From Gammaproteobacteria bacterium (GTDB lineage: Bacteria; Pseudomonadota; Gammaproteobacteria; S012-40), in contig JAOUMY010000014.1 in the NCBI GenBank assembly GCA_029881255.1, positions 47,352 to 111,351 on the forward strand: a DNA stretch of 64,000 nucleotides, written 5' to 3'. Each line of letters begins with the position of its first letter. Positions within the stretch are counted from its first letter, which is position 1. The position numbers and the translations under genes are program-made. The notes under the pieces are model-generated. The model had not been told where the DNA came from and ran no database searches. It was given only the letters and a program-made list of their open reading frames with translations. This document shows, in pieces, positions 18,893 through 29,666 of this stretch.

Positions 18893-18967
18893 TACCAAGA
18901 TAAGCGATTTTCTCTCCTTTACTCACACGCTATAATGCGCCATTTGGCGCATTCTGGTTGTGTTCCC

Positions 18968-19771
18968 ATGGCAGTCGTATCAATTTTTAACCTGGCTAAT
19001 TCCTGTCTGGTATCGGACACCGTCGATGAAAAAATACGATTGACTCAACACGCCTGGCAAGCGATTTCCGAAGATCAAGTGAGTTTTGACTGTGCTAATC
19101 GCCATCCAGTCCCTTTGGAGGCTGGGCGACCACTCAAACCAGATCTTGTGGAAACTTTCCAGGTTCCTAAGCGATCCATGACCAGCGATCAAAACCATCC
19201 CGCCTTCGTGCATGCACTGGCACATATTGAATTTAACGCCGTAAATCTCGCCTGGGATGCGGTTTGCCGATTCACCGATATGCCGAAAGACTTCTATCGT
19301 GACTGGGCCCGAGTGGCGGCAGAAGAGGCCTATCATTTTTCGCTACTTCGTGAATATCTGGTGTCACTCGGTTACGACTATGGCGACTTTGAAGCCCATA
19401 GCGGGCTTTGGCAAATGGCGATACTCACCGCCGATGACGTTATGCAACGCATGGCGTTGGTTCCCCGAGTGCTCGAAGCTCGTGGCCTGGATGTAACACC
19501 GGGCATGATCGACAAATTACGTCATCATAAACGAGACAGATTAGCGGACATATTAGATATTATTTACCGCGACGAGATTGGGCATGTGGAAATAGGTACG
19601 CGCTGGTTTAATGTTTTGTGCGAAACACGTGGATTGGACGCACAGCAAACTTTCGAGGAACTGATTGAACGGTTTGCCCAAGAAAAAATTCGTGCGCCGA
19701 TAAATGTTCAAGGACGCAAGCAAGCGGGTTTTACGCAGGCAGAAATTGACTATCTCTACTCCTGCATTTGA
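18968..19771 (+). CDS. DUF455 ferritin-like domain protein
   Basis: A 267-residue protein of the DUF455 family, which is related to ferritin-like di-iron proteins such as MiaE. Repeated Glu/His metal-ligand motifs are visible: HALAHIEFNAVNLAWDA, RVAAEEAYHFSLL and YRDEIGHVEIGTRWF. The natural function of the family is not established. The frame opens upstream at 18935, but the ATG at 18968 gives the conserved N-terminus. Confidence 0.85.
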   Translation: MAVVSIFNLANSCLVSDTVDEKIRLTQHAWQAISEDQVSFDCANRHPVPLEAGRPLKPDLVETFQVPKRSMTSDQNHPAFVHALAHIEFNAVNLAWDAVCRFTDMPKDFYRDWARVAAEEAYHFSLLREYLVSLGYDYGDFEAHSGLWQMAILTADDVMQRMALVPRVLEARGLDVTPGMIDKLRHHKRDRLADILDIIYRDEIGHVEIGTRWFNVLCETRGLDAQQTFEELIERFAQEKIRAPINVQGRKQAGFTQAEIDYLYSCI

Positions 19772-19785
19772 AGGAAAAGGAAGAA

Positions 19786-20505
19786 ATGATACTGAAACGT
19801 GTTGTTGTGATGTTGACAATCGTACTGGTATGGACATCCTGTGCCCACAATAAGGCGCAAGAAAATGTACAAACAGACACCGAAAGCGGCTGGGTTTTAG
19901 TCTTCGACGAGCATCGACCAGGAGAGCCGTCGGGCGAGGTTCGTATGTTGATAACCGCGAATTATCTACGCATCGACAGCGGGAAAGAAGAAGACGATTT
20001 TTTATTGTTTGATGTAAAACAAAACAAGATTTTTTCCATTGTTCATGAAGATGAAACCGCATTTCGTTTTGGTGACCAGGCCTTATCTGAAACACAGAAT
20101 CCAAAACTGGAGTGGCGTGTAAAAAGTGAGCCGAGTAATGTTGTGGTTGATAACAAAGGCACGCAAAAATCAATTCATCATCGGATAACAATAAACGATC
20201 AGGATTGCATGTCAGTTATAGCAGTAGATGGATTCTTGCCCGAAGCGCTTGAGGTGTTGAAAGCCTACAGAATTGTGTTAGCAAGTGAACAAATGCAAGG
20301 GATGGAGTTTCAGGCAGGTGAGGATGTTTGTCACGCGGCGCTAAATATTGTCGAGCCTGCTTATACCTTGAAATTTGGATTTCCTATACGTGAGTGGAAC
20401 GATAAAGGTTATCAGCGTTTTCTTACCCAATACCGTGCAGGTATCGTAATGCCCAATCATTTATTTTCTATCCCTGATCGCTATCGAAAATTTGGTTTTA
20501 ATTGA
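19786..20505 (+). CDS. Probable exported protein of unknown function
   Basis: A 239-residue protein with a hydrophobic N-terminus (about residues 5-18) ending VWTSCAHN. The Cys could be a lipobox cysteine, although the residue three places before it is Trp rather than the usual Leu. The rest is soluble-looking, with Cys residues near DQDCMSV and GEDVCHA that could form a disulfide. It follows the DUF455 gene closely and ends 8 bp inside recJ on the other strand. Function unknown. Confidence 0.65.
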   Translation: MILKRVVVMLTIVLVWTSCAHNKAQENVQTDTESGWVLVFDEHRPGEPSGEVRMLITANYLRIDSGKEEDDFLLFDVKQNKIFSIVHEDETAFRFGDQALSETQNPKLEWRVKSEPSNVVVDNKGTQKSIHHRITINDQDCMSVIAVDGFLPEALEVLKAYRIVLASEQMQGMEFQAGEDVCHAALNIVEPAYTLKFGFPIREWNDKGYQRFLTQYRAGIVMPNHLFSIPDRYRKFGFN

Positions 20506-22276
20506 CATTACATACTTCAATTCTAACGTCGTCTGCTTGCTGAATATGTTCTATCATTAGTTGCAAAGATTGGCGGCCGCGAAATTCGTTTACGTCGAGG
20601 CGATAAGCGATATGAATCTGATTGCCGGCTTCAAATGGGACATAATCTGCACTAGCGTCAATGACGCCAAAAGCAATGGCGTCCAGCGCGTGAGTAGAGT
20701 CAAGCGGGCGTAGCCGCAACTTTAGGTGTTTTTCGCCTACGACTCGTTGCTCCAAAATGATGAAATAGCCATCGAATAGCGGTTCGGGAAAACTTTGTCC
20801 CCAGGGCTCTGCCGAACGTAGCATTTGTGCGATATCAATCGAAAAACTATCCTGTTCAAGTTCTCCATCTGAATGTATCGTTCCTTCGATTTCCTCATTC
20901 TCACTAATGCCTGAGATTTCTTCATCAAAGGCACTTGAGAATTGATCAAGGTTTTCAAGTGAAAGACTAAGCCCTGCCGCCATTGCATGCCCGCCAAATT
21001 TTTTCAATAGGCCAGGGTGACGTTTCGAGATGCGGTCAAGAATGTCTCGTATGTGTATACCCGGAATTGAACGTGCAGACCCTTTCACGTCAGCTGGATT
21101 ATCTTGAGCAAAAACGATCGTTGGTCGGTGATAACGATCTTTAATGCGCGACGCGAGAATGCCAATAACGCCTTGGTGCCATTCCGGATTAAACAGGGTG
21201 ATGCCTTTGGGAATTTCGTCGTTCGCCGAAAGGCGTAGTGATTCCAGAATTTCCAGAGCCTGTTCCTGCATTGCTGATTCGATCTGTTTGCGTTCGTTGT
21301 TTAACTGGTGCAACTGTTCTGCAAAAAGCCGAGCAGTGTGAAAATCGTCAGATAAAAGACATTGAATGCCGATACTCATGTCATCGAGCCTGCCAGCAGC
21401 ATTTAATCGTGGCCCAATGGCAAAACCAAAATCGCTGCTGACGACGTTTTCGATACGGCGCCCACTAACTTCCAATAACGCGCGTATGCCGGGGCAAACC
21501 ATACCGGCGCGAATGCGCTTCAAGCCTTGAGCAACCAATATACGATTGTTCTTTTCCAGTGGTACAACGTCGGCAACAGTTCCCAGGGCAACAATGTCCA
21601 GTAATTGTGCAAGATTAGGCTCTTCGATACCTAAGCTTGCGAACCAGCCAGTGTTTCGTAGGCGGGCGCGTAGTGCGAGCATGACATAAAAGATAACTCC
21701 GACACCTGCAGTTCCTTTTGCGGGAAACTCATCACCCGGCTGGTTTGGGTTGACGATAGCATCAGCGTCGGGTAGTTCATCGCCGGCCAGGTGGTGATCT
21801 GTTATCAGGACTTTTATGCCGAGTTGTCTTGCTCGATTCACGCCATCAATATTGGCAATGCCATTGTCCACAGTGACGATAAGCGTTGGATCGAGCTTAG
21901 CCGCCTCATCAACAATTTCCGGTGAGAGACCGTAACCAAATGCAAAACGATTTGGAACAAGAAATTCTACTTCCTGCGCTCCCATCATTCTTAATGCACG
22001 TACGGCAACTGCTGTGCTGGTTGCGCCATCGGCATCAAAGTCACCGATGATGACAATGCGTTGTGCCTGAAGCAGCGAGTGTTCAAGTAGATCACAGGCA
22101 GTATCTATCCCCTTGAGCAAGGAATAGGGCGCAAGTTGTTGCAGAGATTTATCGAGTTCGTCGACCGATACAATCTTTCGATTGCGATAAATGCGCGCCA
22201 AGAGGGGATGAACCTGATCGGTGTTGACGAGCTTTTCCGTTCCAGCACGATAGCGCAGGATGCGTTTTCGTATCAT
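20498..22276 (-). CDS. recJ: Single-stranded-DNA-specific exonuclease RecJ
   Basis: A 592-residue 5'-3' exonuclease of the DHH family used in recombination and mismatch repair. The motifs are IIGDFDADGATST near residue 76, VTVDNG near 134, TDHHLAGDELPDADAIVNP near 158 and the DHHA1 glycine-rich segment KKFGGHAMAAGLSL near 420, with a C-terminal OB domain. Its 3' end overlaps the upstream-facing gene by 8 bp, tail to tail. Confidence 0.96.
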   Translation of the reverse strand: MIRKRILRYRAGTEKLVNTDQVHPLLARIYRNRKIVSVDELDKSLQQLAPYSLLKGIDTACDLLEHSLLQAQRIVIIGDFDADGATSTAVAVRALRMMGAQEVEFLVPNRFAFGYGLSPEIVDEAAKLDPTLIVTVDNGIANIDGVNRARQLGIKVLITDHHLAGDELPDADAIVNPNQPGDEFPAKGTAGVGVIFYVMLALRARLRNTGWFASLGIEEPNLAQLLDIVALGTVADVVPLEKNNRILVAQGLKRIRAGMVCPGIRALLEVSGRRIENVVSSDFGFAIGPRLNAAGRLDDMSIGIQCLLSDDFHTARLFAEQLHQLNNERKQIESAMQEQALEILESLRLSANDEIPKGITLFNPEWHQGVIGILASRIKDRYHRPTIVFAQDNPADVKGSARSIPGIHIRDILDRISKRHPGLLKKFGGHAMAAGLSLSLENLDQFSSAFDEEISGISENEEIEGTIHSDGELEQDSFSIDIAQMLRSAEPWGQSFPEPLFDGYFIILEQRVVGEKHLKLRLRPLDSTHALDAIAFGVIDASADYVPFEAGNQIHIAYRLDVNEFRGRQSLQLMIEHIQQADDVRIEVCNVN

Positions 22277-22335
22277 CTAGTGACCCGTACACAGGCGCCC
22301 CAAGCGGGGAGCCCGTTTATCCTTGGTTCATGCAA

Positions 22336-23547
22336 TCAGATGCGTGAAAAAATGAGACTGGCGTTGGTGCCGCCAAAACCAAAACTGTTTGAAAGAATAT
22401 TGTTCAGTTTGACATCGGTCATGTATTCGCGAACGACAGGCATGTCTTCCGCTGCTGGGTCCAACTGCCCGATGTTGGCAGATGCTGCAATGAAATTGTT
22501 CTCCATCATGATGAGAGAATAAATGGCTTCATTTACACCTGCGCCGCCCAAGGCATGGCCGGTCAACGATTTGGTTGAAGTGATGTAAGGAACTTCGCTA
22601 CCGAAAACCTCACGTATGGCTTCCAGTTCTTTGGTATCACCAACTGGCGTACTGGTTCCATGGGCATTGATATAGTCAATTTTATTTGATGTCGTTGCCA
22701 GCGCCATTTGCATACAGCGCATAGCGCCTTCACCGGATGGGGCAACCATGTCATAACCATCGGATGTCGCGCCATAGCCGGTGATTTCGGCGTAGATCTT
22801 CGCACCACGTTTTACTGCATGTTCGTATTCTTCCAGGACCAGGATGCCACCACCGCCGGAAATGACAAAACCATCTCTTGTTGCATCATAAGGACGTGAG
22901 GCTGTTCCTGGCGTGGCGTTATATTTCGAGGATAGGGCACCCATTGCGTCGAACAACATGGTCATCGACCAATGTACTTCCTCACCGCCGCCGGCAAACA
23001 CGATGTCCTGTTTACCAAGCTGTATCAGTTCCATTGCATTGCCAACGCAGTGAGCACTCGTGGCGCATGCGGAACTAATGGAGTAGCTAAGGCCTTTAAT
23101 CTTGTAGCTGGTTGCTAGACATGCCGACGTTGTACTTCCCATAGTACGAGGTACCATGTAAGGACCAATTCGTTTCAGTCCTTTTTCGCGTAGCGTGTCG
23201 GCGGCAATAATCAGATTTTCATTCGATGCGCCGCCTGACCCGGTGATCAGGCCAGCGCGCGGATTTGAGACCAGGCTTTCATCGAGGCCGGCGTCTTCAA
23301 TCGCCTGTTGCATGGCGATATAACTGAACGCCGCAGCATCCCCCATGAAGCGTCTTGCTTTGCGGTCGATGAGGGCGTCGACATCGATATTGATTGCTCC
23401 ATGGACATGGGAGCGAAATCCCAGGTCTGCATACTCTTGACTAAAGACGATTCCGGATTTTCCTTCACGCAGGGATTTTTCAACCTCCTGCTTGTTATTC
23501 CCAATACTGGAAACAATACCTAATCCGGTAACAACAACCCGTCTCAC
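22336..23547 (-). CDS. fabB: 3-oxoacyl-ACP synthase I
   Basis: A 403-residue condensing enzyme of type II fatty acid synthesis. The active-site Cys is in [10 protein letters not shown], and the two catalytic His residues are in [12 protein letters not shown] and [11 protein letters not shown]. Direct coupling to fabA (start overlapping the fabA stop) identifies it as FabB, needed for unsaturated fatty acids, rather than FabF. Confidence 0.96.
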   Translation of the reverse strand: MRRVVVTGLGIVSSIGNNKQEVEKSLREGKSGIVFSQEYADLGFRSHVHGAINIDVDALIDRKARRFMGDAAAFSYIAMQQAIEDAGLDESLVSNPRAGLITGSGGASNENLIIAADTLREKGLKRIGPYMVPRTMGSTTSACLATSYKIKGLSYSISSACATSAHCVGNAMELIQLGKQDIVFAGGGEEVHWSMTMLFDAMGALSSKYNATPGTASRPYDATRDGFVISGGGGILVLEEYEHAVKRGAKIYAEITGYGATSDGYDMVAPSGEGAMRCMQMALATTSNKIDYINAHGTSTPVGDTKELEAIREVFGSEVPYITSTKSLTGHALGGAGVNEAIYSLIMMENNFIAASANIGQLDPAAEDMPVVREYMTDVKLNNILSNSFGFGGTNASLIFSRI

Positions 23548-24071
23548 TATAACACCTCAGTATTCATATTGTTGGTAAACAAGCCGACACGTAGGTTATT
23601 GGCAGCATAGATTTCCTGCCCGTCGACTTCCATGCTGGCATCTGCGATGCCCATGAACAGCTTGCGCATAATAACGCGTTTCAGGTCGATTCGGTATGTG
23701 ATCATTTTGTTTTCAGGGGTAACTTGACCTGTAAACTTGACTTCACCAGATCCCAATGCACGACCTTTACCAGGTCCACCCATCCAGCCCAGATAGAAAC
23801 CGACCAATTGCCACATGGCGTCCAGACCTAAACAGCCAGGCATTACTGGATCCCCCTCAAAATGGCACTCAAAAAACCACAGGTCAGGACTTATATCAAG
23901 TTCGGCAACGATTTGTCCCTTGCCATATCTACCTCCTTCTTTGGAGATGTGCGTGATGCGGTCAAACATCAACATCGGTGGAAGTGGAAGTTGAGCATTG
24001 CCAGGGCCGAACAACTGGCTATGTCCGCAGGAGATGAGTTCCTCTCGTGTAAAGCTACTTTGTTGGGTCAT
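23547..24071 (-). CDS. fabA: 3-hydroxydecanoyl-ACP dehydratase/isomerase
   Basis: A 174-residue dehydratase-isomerase that introduces the cis double bond at the C10 stage. The hot-dog active site is visible as [21 protein letters not shown] (catalytic His and Asp), followed by [16 protein letters not shown]. It is transcribed with fabB; the two form the anaerobic unsaturated fatty acid pathway. Confidence 0.97.
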   Translation of the reverse strand: MTQQSSFTREELISCGHSQLFGPGNAQLPLPPMLMFDRITHISKEGGRYGKGQIVAELDISPDLWFFECHFEGDPVMPGCLGLDAMWQLVGFYLGWMGGPGKGRALGSGEVKFTGQVTPENKMITYRIDLKRVIMRKLFMGIADASMEVDGQEIYAANNLRVGLFTNNMNTEVL

Positions 24072-24460
24072 AAATGCTTATATCTCAATCGTTTGTTACT
24101 TCTGACGCGACGGTTTTCGCGGCCCCGCATACCATAACACAAATAGTACTAATGGGGGATATTGTTTCAGCGAAATTTGAGGGGTTCAATTCCTTGTTAA
24201 ACCGTAGGGATTTGTTGTATCCCACATTTGAAAAGTAAAAACGCGTTTCTACATTTTCGTGTGTTGGAAATTTGCGGGAATGTTTACATCGTCCGGAAAC
24301 ATCGAATACGTTTTTTTGCATTGGAATAAAAATTTCGATCAATTTAAGTGTCAACATTGTTACAAAATGTATCAATTGAGCATATTAATTCACCAAGTAT
24401 TGTATTTGGTAATTTAACATTTATAGTTTATTTAACAGTAAATTACACTGAGAGCTATTC
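24072..24460. other. Divergent regulatory region between fabA and the histidine kinase
   Basis: About 390 AT-rich bases with no credible gene. On the minus strand TTGACA at 24349-24354, followed after about 17 nt by TTTTAT, is a candidate promoter for fabA-fabB. No clear FabR-like palindrome was recognised. The kinase promoter should lie in 24380-24450. Confidence 0.4.
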
Positions 24461-25669
24461 ATGTGGAATGTCGTACTCATGGCTACAACTATCGTTGCGA
24501 CGACATTGCTGCTATTTCTGATTTATCGCAATACACATAGAAAGGAAGAAGATCGCAGTATTTCTTTGACCTCTTTATTTGTGCGTACACTCGATCAACT
24601 CAAATCCTCTGCATTTATTGTGTCTGTTTCAACCGGACGGATTACCTTTTGTAATGCTTTTTGCTTGAGGGAACTCGGGTTTGAACGTCCAGATATCATT
24701 GGGCATACCGTGGATATTTTGGAGGTTGATGGCGTCCTGTTAACCCTGCGCAATCAATTTAAAAAACTGCTGGCCGACAACGATGAGTTTCTTTATTTCG
24801 ATACCCTTTTGAGGGAAAAAAATGGGGGTACGCGTGCATTCGAAGTTTTTCTGCAAAAAATGCAGGGCGACGATGATGATCAGTTTTTCGTAGCGATTAT
24901 GCAGGACATTACCGAGAAAAAACGCATAGAGAAATTGCAACACCAATTAATTTCCACGGTAAGTCATGAATTGCGAACACCGTTAACTTCGATAAAAGGT
25001 TCTTTAGGTCTTTTGGATAGCCGTGACTTGGACAAGTTGCCCGAAAAGACTAAGTTTTTAATTGAAATGGCGCGTAAGAACTCAGATCGTTTGATGTATT
25101 TGATCAACGATATTCTGGACTTGGAACGGTTTCGTCACAAAGATGTGACGCTTAATCTCAAAGACACCGACTTGTCACTTGTCATTCGTGAATCGATCGC
25201 CGCGATACTCCCTTATGCCAAACAGTTTGATATCACGATTGCCTATGTTGAATCGATGTCATCCGTCATCGTTCGCGCAGAGGCCGAACGTATGCTTCAA
25301 GTGTTAAACAATCTATTGTCCAATGCGATCAAATATTCGCCTCGTGGTTCTATCGTTCATGTGAATACACAATTGGTAGGCGAACGCATACGAGTGAATA
25401 TCACCGATGAGGGAAAAGGCATTCCTGAAAGTATGCGTGAGAGCATTTTTCAACCCTTTAGTCGCAGTATCGACAACGATAGTCAGATCATCGGTACCGG
25501 CTTGGGATTGCCTATTTCAGTTGCCATCATCAAGGCGCACAATGGATTTTTGAGTTTTGATTCTCAAGAAGGTGTTGGTACACGATTTTATTTTGAGTTG
25601 CCCATAGTGTCAGTAGAACGACGCAATGAAAACTTGCTCGTTACCGGCGAAGAAAACGCCAGCATGTAA
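24461..25669 (+). CDS. Membrane-anchored PAS-domain sensor histidine kinase
   Basis: A 402-residue kinase. It has one N-terminal transmembrane segment (about 2-20), a PAS domain (about 45-155, ending in the PAC-like DITEKKRIEK), a HisKA dimerisation domain with phospho-acceptor His169 in STVSHELRTPLTS, and a HATPase domain with NNLLSNAIKYSP, DEGKGIP and GTGLGLPIS. There is no receiver domain and no adjacent response regulator, so it is an orphan kinase. The signal is unknown. It ends 4 bp from the convergent ptsP. Confidence 0.93.
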   Translation: MWNVVLMATTIVATTLLLFLIYRNTHRKEEDRSISLTSLFVRTLDQLKSSAFIVSVSTGRITFCNAFCLRELGFERPDIIGHTVDILEVDGVLLTLRNQFKKLLADNDEFLYFDTLLREKNGGTRAFEVFLQKMQGDDDDQFFVAIMQDITEKKRIEKLQHQLISTVSHELRTPLTSIKGSLGLLDSRDLDKLPEKTKFLIEMARKNSDRLMYLINDILDLERFRHKDVTLNLKDTDLSLVIRESIAAILPYAKQFDITIAYVESMSSVIVRAEAERMLQVLNNLLSNAIKYSPRGSIVHVNTQLVGERIRVNITDEGKGIPESMRESIFQPFSRSIDNDSQIIGTGLGLPISVAIIKAHNGFLSFDSQEGVGTRFYFELPIVSVERRNENLLVTGEENASM

Positions 25670-25673
25670 GCTT

Positions 25674-27944
25674 TTAAAGTTTGCCTGGTCTAATCAGGCC
25701 GCCCAGACCCATATTCACGATTTCTTCAGTAAGCATATTGCGTATATCTCTGGCGCTATTCATTTGCAGGGCATCGTTAAGCAAGGCATTCGCCTGTTTG
25801 AAAGAAATGTTGCGGATGACCCATTTAATTCTTGGGATCGCGACGATACTCATACTTAGGCAGTCCAGGCCCATTCCGACAAGCAGGATAGCCGCAGCCG
25901 GATCACCTGCCATTTCCCCGCAAACGGTAACATGTACTCGATTTTTATTTGCGTATTGAACGACGTGCTGTACCGCCTGGATAACCGCCGGGTGTAAACA
26001 GTCGAAAAGGTCGGCGACATTGGAATTATTGCGATCTACCGCGAGTAAATACTGTACCAGGTCATTGGTGCCGATAGAGAGATAATCGACTCGCTTGGCT
26101 ATAACGTCAGCTTGATATACCGCTGAAGGGACTTCTATCATGGCGCCAATTTTGGGTGGTTTGATGTCCCGATGTCCTGCCTCCAGAAGTTCAGTACGGG
26201 CGCGATGAATGTATTTCAATGCCTCGTCGACCTCGGTTACGCTCGAAATCATCGGCAACAGAATATGCAGATTGTCCAGGCCCTCGCTTGCTCTTAACAT
26301 CGCGCGTATCTGCGTAAGAAAAATATCTGGCCGATCAAGACTGATCCGTATGCCACGCCAACCAAGAAACGGGTTGTCTTCTTTTATTGGAAAATAGGAC
26401 AGGCTTTTGTCACCACCAATGTCGAGGGTACGCAACGTTACCGGACGAGGAGAAAACTGTTCCAGTACTTGCCGGTAAATACCGGTTTGTTCATCTTCTC
26501 CAGGAAAGCGGTCACGTATCATGAAAGGAAATTCGGTGCGATAGAGTCCGATTCCTTCCACCGCCAGCTCGGCAACGGAAGTGATATCAGATAATAGTCC
26601 GGAGTTGACATACAGTGGGATGCGGATGCTGTCCAGGGTTTCAGCGGGCTTATCCTTCAGGTCACGCAACTCATCGGATAACTCCTGTTCTTCCAGGATT
26701 AGCCGTTTATATTCGTCGATGATATTGGAAGACGGCGAACGATAGACCAATCCCTGATAGCCGTCGACGATGGCTTGCTCCGCTTCCAGCTTCGCGCAGG
26801 GTAAATCCTTGGCGCCCATAACAGCCGGAACACCAAGCGCACGCGCCAGAATTGCCGCATGAGAGGAACCTGATCCTTTGGTTGAAACAACTCCCGCCAG
26901 ACGCTCTGGCGGAACTTCCATAACCGCAGAGGCAGTCAGTTCCTCGCTAACTAAAATCGTTTTCTCAGGATAGGTTCGGTTGCCTGAGGCTTTGGACTGG
27001 ATGTGAACCAGGATGCGATTGCCGAGATCGCGAATATCGTCTGACCGTTGCCTGAGATAGGCGTCTTCCATAGCATCAAAGGCGTGAACCTGTTCATGCA
27101 CCGTGTCACGCAATGCGGTAGAGGCCATGACTTTATTTTTGCGTATACGTTGTATGGTGACGCCAAGTAGACTGTTACTCTTCAGTATCATTGTATAGGC
27201 ATCGATCAGCGCGCTGTTTTCCGACGGCAGTTTGCTGATACGTTTTTTAAGCTGTTCAATATCGTTTAGGGTAGTGGTAACGGCCTGTCGAAAAACACGT
27301 ACCTCCTCCTCAACATTATCGGTAAAACGATTCGGTACCGCTGCCAGATCGGCAGGTGGATAAACCACCACCACCGTACCAATGCCTACGCCAGGCGCGC
27401 CAGGTAGGCCGCGAAAAGGTTTGTCGCTATTTTGTATGGGCTTGCCCATATCGTCGAGGCTGCCGAGGGCTTGAGCGTGAGCGATGGCGCCGGCAAGTTG
27501 GGCAGCCATGGTGACCAATAGCGTGAGTTCGTCTTCTTCCAGTTGTCTTTGTTCACGGCGCTGTACAACCAGCACGCCCAAAACCTGGCGATGATGAATA
27601 ACGGGAACACCGCAAAAACCGTGATAGTGTTCTTCGCCGGTATTCTGTAGAAACTTATAATCAGGGTGAATTGGCGCATTGTCGAGATTAATCGGTTCTG
27701 CGCGACGGGTCACCAGACCAATCAAGCCCTCAGTCAGCTTCAGCCTGACACGAAACACGGAATCGGGATTAAGACCGTCGGTGGCCATGAGAATATTGGT
27801 TTGGGTTATGTGGTCTGTGAGGTATACCGAACAGACGTCCGAATTCATGACCTGTTTGACGCGCAAAACAATGGTGTTTAACGCCTGATTCAGATCTTCG
27901 GCAGCACTAACTTCCTGGACAATTCGTCTGAGTGTTTCCAGCAC
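25674..27944 (-). CDS. ptsP: Phosphoenolpyruvate-protein phosphotransferase PtsP (EI-Ntr)
   Basis: A 756-residue enzyme I of the nitrogen PTS. The N-terminal GAF domain (about 5-160) distinguishes it from PtsI. The phospho-histidine is His362 in GSGSSHAAILARALG, and the C-terminal PEP-binding barrel shows GIGLYRTEFPFM and IGTNDLVQYLLAVDR. It passes phosphate to NPr and PtsN, which are not in this window. rppH lies just upstream on the same strand, the common rppH-ptsP pairing. Confidence 0.96.
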   Translation of the reverse strand: MLETLRRIVQEVSAAEDLNQALNTIVLRVKQVMNSDVCSVYLTDHITQTNILMATDGLNPDSVFRVRLKLTEGLIGLVTRRAEPINLDNAPIHPDYKFLQNTGEEHYHGFCGVPVIHHRQVLGVLVVQRREQRQLEEDELTLLVTMAAQLAGAIAHAQALGSLDDMGKPIQNSDKPFRGLPGAPGVGIGTVVVVYPPADLAAVPNRFTDNVEEEVRVFRQAVTTTLNDIEQLKKRISKLPSENSALIDAYTMILKSNSLLGVTIQRIRKNKVMASTALRDTVHEQVHAFDAMEDAYLRQRSDDIRDLGNRILVHIQSKASGNRTYPEKTILVSEELTASAVMEVPPERLAGVVSTKGSGSSHAAILARALGVPAVMGAKDLPCAKLEAEQAIVDGYQGLVYRSPSSNIIDEYKRLILEEQELSDELRDLKDKPAETLDSIRIPLYVNSGLLSDITSVAELAVEGIGLYRTEFPFMIRDRFPGEDEQTGIYRQVLEQFSPRPVTLRTLDIGGDKSLSYFPIKEDNPFLGWRGIRISLDRPDIFLTQIRAMLRASEGLDNLHILLPMISSVTEVDEALKYIHRARTELLEAGHRDIKPPKIGAMIEVPSAVYQADVIAKRVDYLSIGTNDLVQYLLAVDRNNSNVADLFDCLHPAVIQAVQHVVQYANKNRVHVTVCGEMAGDPAAAILLVGMGLDCLSMSIVAIPRIKWVIRNISFKQANALLNDALQMNSARDIRNMLTEEIVNMGLGGLIRPGKL

Positions 27945-28028
27945 ATCAATAACCCACGTGGTTGTTTAAACAATGCGTATTGCGTTCGTTTCTGATTTTC
28001 CAGTACGTTTGTAGCGGTTATTGTTGTA

Positions 28029-28532
28029 CTAGCGATTTTTTGCCGAGTGCGGATGCCTGTGTTGCCCCAATAGTGGCGCGAACTCGCTCAAGGCCGATTC
28101 GTAAACATCTCTTTTAAACGACACGACCTCGTTTAAAGGGTGCCAGAAGTCAACCCAGCGCCAATCATCAAATTCCGGGTTGTTGGTCTGGTCAAGACTG
28201 ATATGGGTTTCGTCGCCTATGAGACGCAGCAAAAACCAGATCTGCTTTTGTCCTATACATAGCGGCTTACTGCCATGTCGAATTAAATGTCGGGGCAGGC
28301 GATAGCGCAGCCAGTCAGGTGTCGAGGCTAAAATTTCCACATGTGTTTGCGCCAATCCGATTTCTTCCCATAACTCTCTAAACAATGCTTGTTCAGGAGA
28401 TTCTTCCGACAATATACCCCCCTGAGGGAATTGCCATGCGTCCTGGCCGATACGCCGGGCCCATAGGACCTGACTGTGTTTGTTACACAGTACGATGCCT
28501 ACATTCTGTCGATAGCCCTCTTCATCGATCAT
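28029..28532 (-). CDS. rppH: RNA pyrophosphohydrolase
   Basis: A 167-residue Nudix hydrolase that removes pyrophosphate from mRNA 5' ends and starts decay. The Nudix box GX5EX7REUXEEXGU is complete ([20 protein letters not shown], then IGL). The N-terminus [14 protein letters not shown] and the motif WQFPQGG are typical of RppH. It sits before ptsP on the same strand. Confidence 0.96.
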   Translation of the reverse strand: MIDEEGYRQNVGIVLCNKHSQVLWARRIGQDAWQFPQGGILSEESPEQALFRELWEEIGLAQTHVEILASTPDWLRYRLPRHLIRHGSKPLCIGQKQIWFLLRLIGDETHISLDQTNNPEFDDWRWVDFWHPLNEVVSFKRDVYESALSEFAPLLGQHRHPHSAKNR

Positions 28533-28693
28533 TCAGTCAATTCCGGCTGCAAAAAAAACATGGTTAGACATTCTTCCATAAATATATGTTAGACATCAAA
28601 TTTTCTATGACTGGAGTGTGTATTGTTTTGTCGTTAGAATTCAGCCTCCTATAGGGGGCTGTTGAATTTAACCGCACATTTGAGAGGTGAAAA

Positions 28694-29347
28694 GTGAGTC
28701 TCGCAATATTTGACCTGGATAACACGCTCATTGGCGGTGATAGTGATCACCTATGGGGCGAATTTCTCATCCAAAAGGGCGTGGTCAACGCCGACTATTA
28801 TCGACAGCAGAACGACAAATACTATGAGGCCTATAAGCAGGGAAATCTGGACATCATGGCCTTTCTTCAATTCAGTCTCCGGCCATTGGCGGACAACCCC
28901 CTAGAAAAAATGCTCGAACTGCGCGAAGAGTTTATGCGCGACAAGATTGAATTGCTACTTCTGCCGAAGTCCTTTGAGCTTCTGTCACGGCATCGGGAAC
29001 AGGGGCACTATTTATTGATAATTACGGCTACCAATCGCTTTGTTACCGAGCCCATCGCACAACGACTTGGGGTAGATGAATTGCTCGCTACCGAACCAGA
29101 ATTTGTCGATGGTAAATATACCGGCAGCGTATTTGGAACGCCTTGTTACCAGGCGGGCAAGGTGACGCGCTTACGCCAGTGGCAGGAGAAACAAGCGCAA
29201 ACAAAAGGAGAAACCTGGTTCTACAGCGATTCTCATAACGATTTGCCCTTGCTCGAATTGGTCGATCATCCTGTCGTAGTCGATGCCGATGACATTTTAC
29301 TCGAGCAGGCAAAAACGCGGAACTGGCTATCGATCAGTTTGCGGTAG
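28694..29347 (+). CDS. HAD superfamily (SerB-like) hydrolase
   Basis: A 217-residue phosphatase of HAD subfamily IB. Motif I is FDLDNTL (residues 5-11) with the nucleophile Asp6 and Asp8; motif II is ITATNRFV; motif IV is YSDSHNDLPLL. A helical cap lies at about 20-90. The substrate is not evident from sequence; relatives include phosphoserine phosphatase-like and histidinol-phosphatase-like enzymes. The start is GTG with GAGAGG upstream. Its last 21 bases overlap the 3' end of the next gene on the other strand. Confidence 0.9.
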   Translation: MSLAIFDLDNTLIGGDSDHLWGEFLIQKGVVNADYYRQQNDKYYEAYKQGNLDIMAFLQFSLRPLADNPLEKMLELREEFMRDKIELLLLPKSFELLSRHREQGHYLLIITATNRFVTEPIAQRLGVDELLATEPEFVDGKYTGSVFGTPCYQAGKVTRLRQWQEKQAQTKGETWFYSDSHNDLPLLELVDHPVVVDADDILLEQAKTRNWLSISLR

Positions 29348-29647
29348 TGGTTCCATATTGATAATGCGAACTGTTTTGCCATTGCGATAGTAATTGGAAA
29401 CGCCAGGAAGGAATTCCAGCGTGAATCTGACACGCAATCGATCCTTTAGTAGCTTGGGAAACTTCTTACTGTTGAACGGATAATACTGGGTGCCGTCTTC
29501 CGCCTCGATGCTAAAGTAACCTCTGCGTTCGATGTGATAAACCATAACGCCCGTGCTGCGGATGATATTGCCGTTTTGACCAAGGCGGTTTTCGTCGCCA
29601 TGATGGGTTTTTATGCCATTGAAGAATTTCGATACTATTTGACGCAT
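29327..29647 (-). CDS. Small conserved-looking basic protein of unknown function
   Basis: A 106-residue basic protein without signal peptide or membrane segment. It has a run of predicted beta strands (GVMVYHIERRGYFSIEAEDG, then LRVRFTLEFLP and KTVRIINMEPL) that could form a small OB- or cold-shock-like barrel, but no named family is recognised. It lies on the same strand as, and just downstream of, the M23 peptidase gene and overlaps the HAD gene tail to tail by 21 bp. Confidence 0.6.
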   Translation of the reverse strand: MRQIVSKFFNGIKTHHGDENRLGQNGNIIRSTGVMVYHIERRGYFSIEAEDGTQYYPFNSKKFPKLLKDRLRVRFTLEFLPGVSNYYRNGKTVRIINMEPLPQTDR

Positions 29648-29666
29648 AGCTATTCTCGCGAAAGAA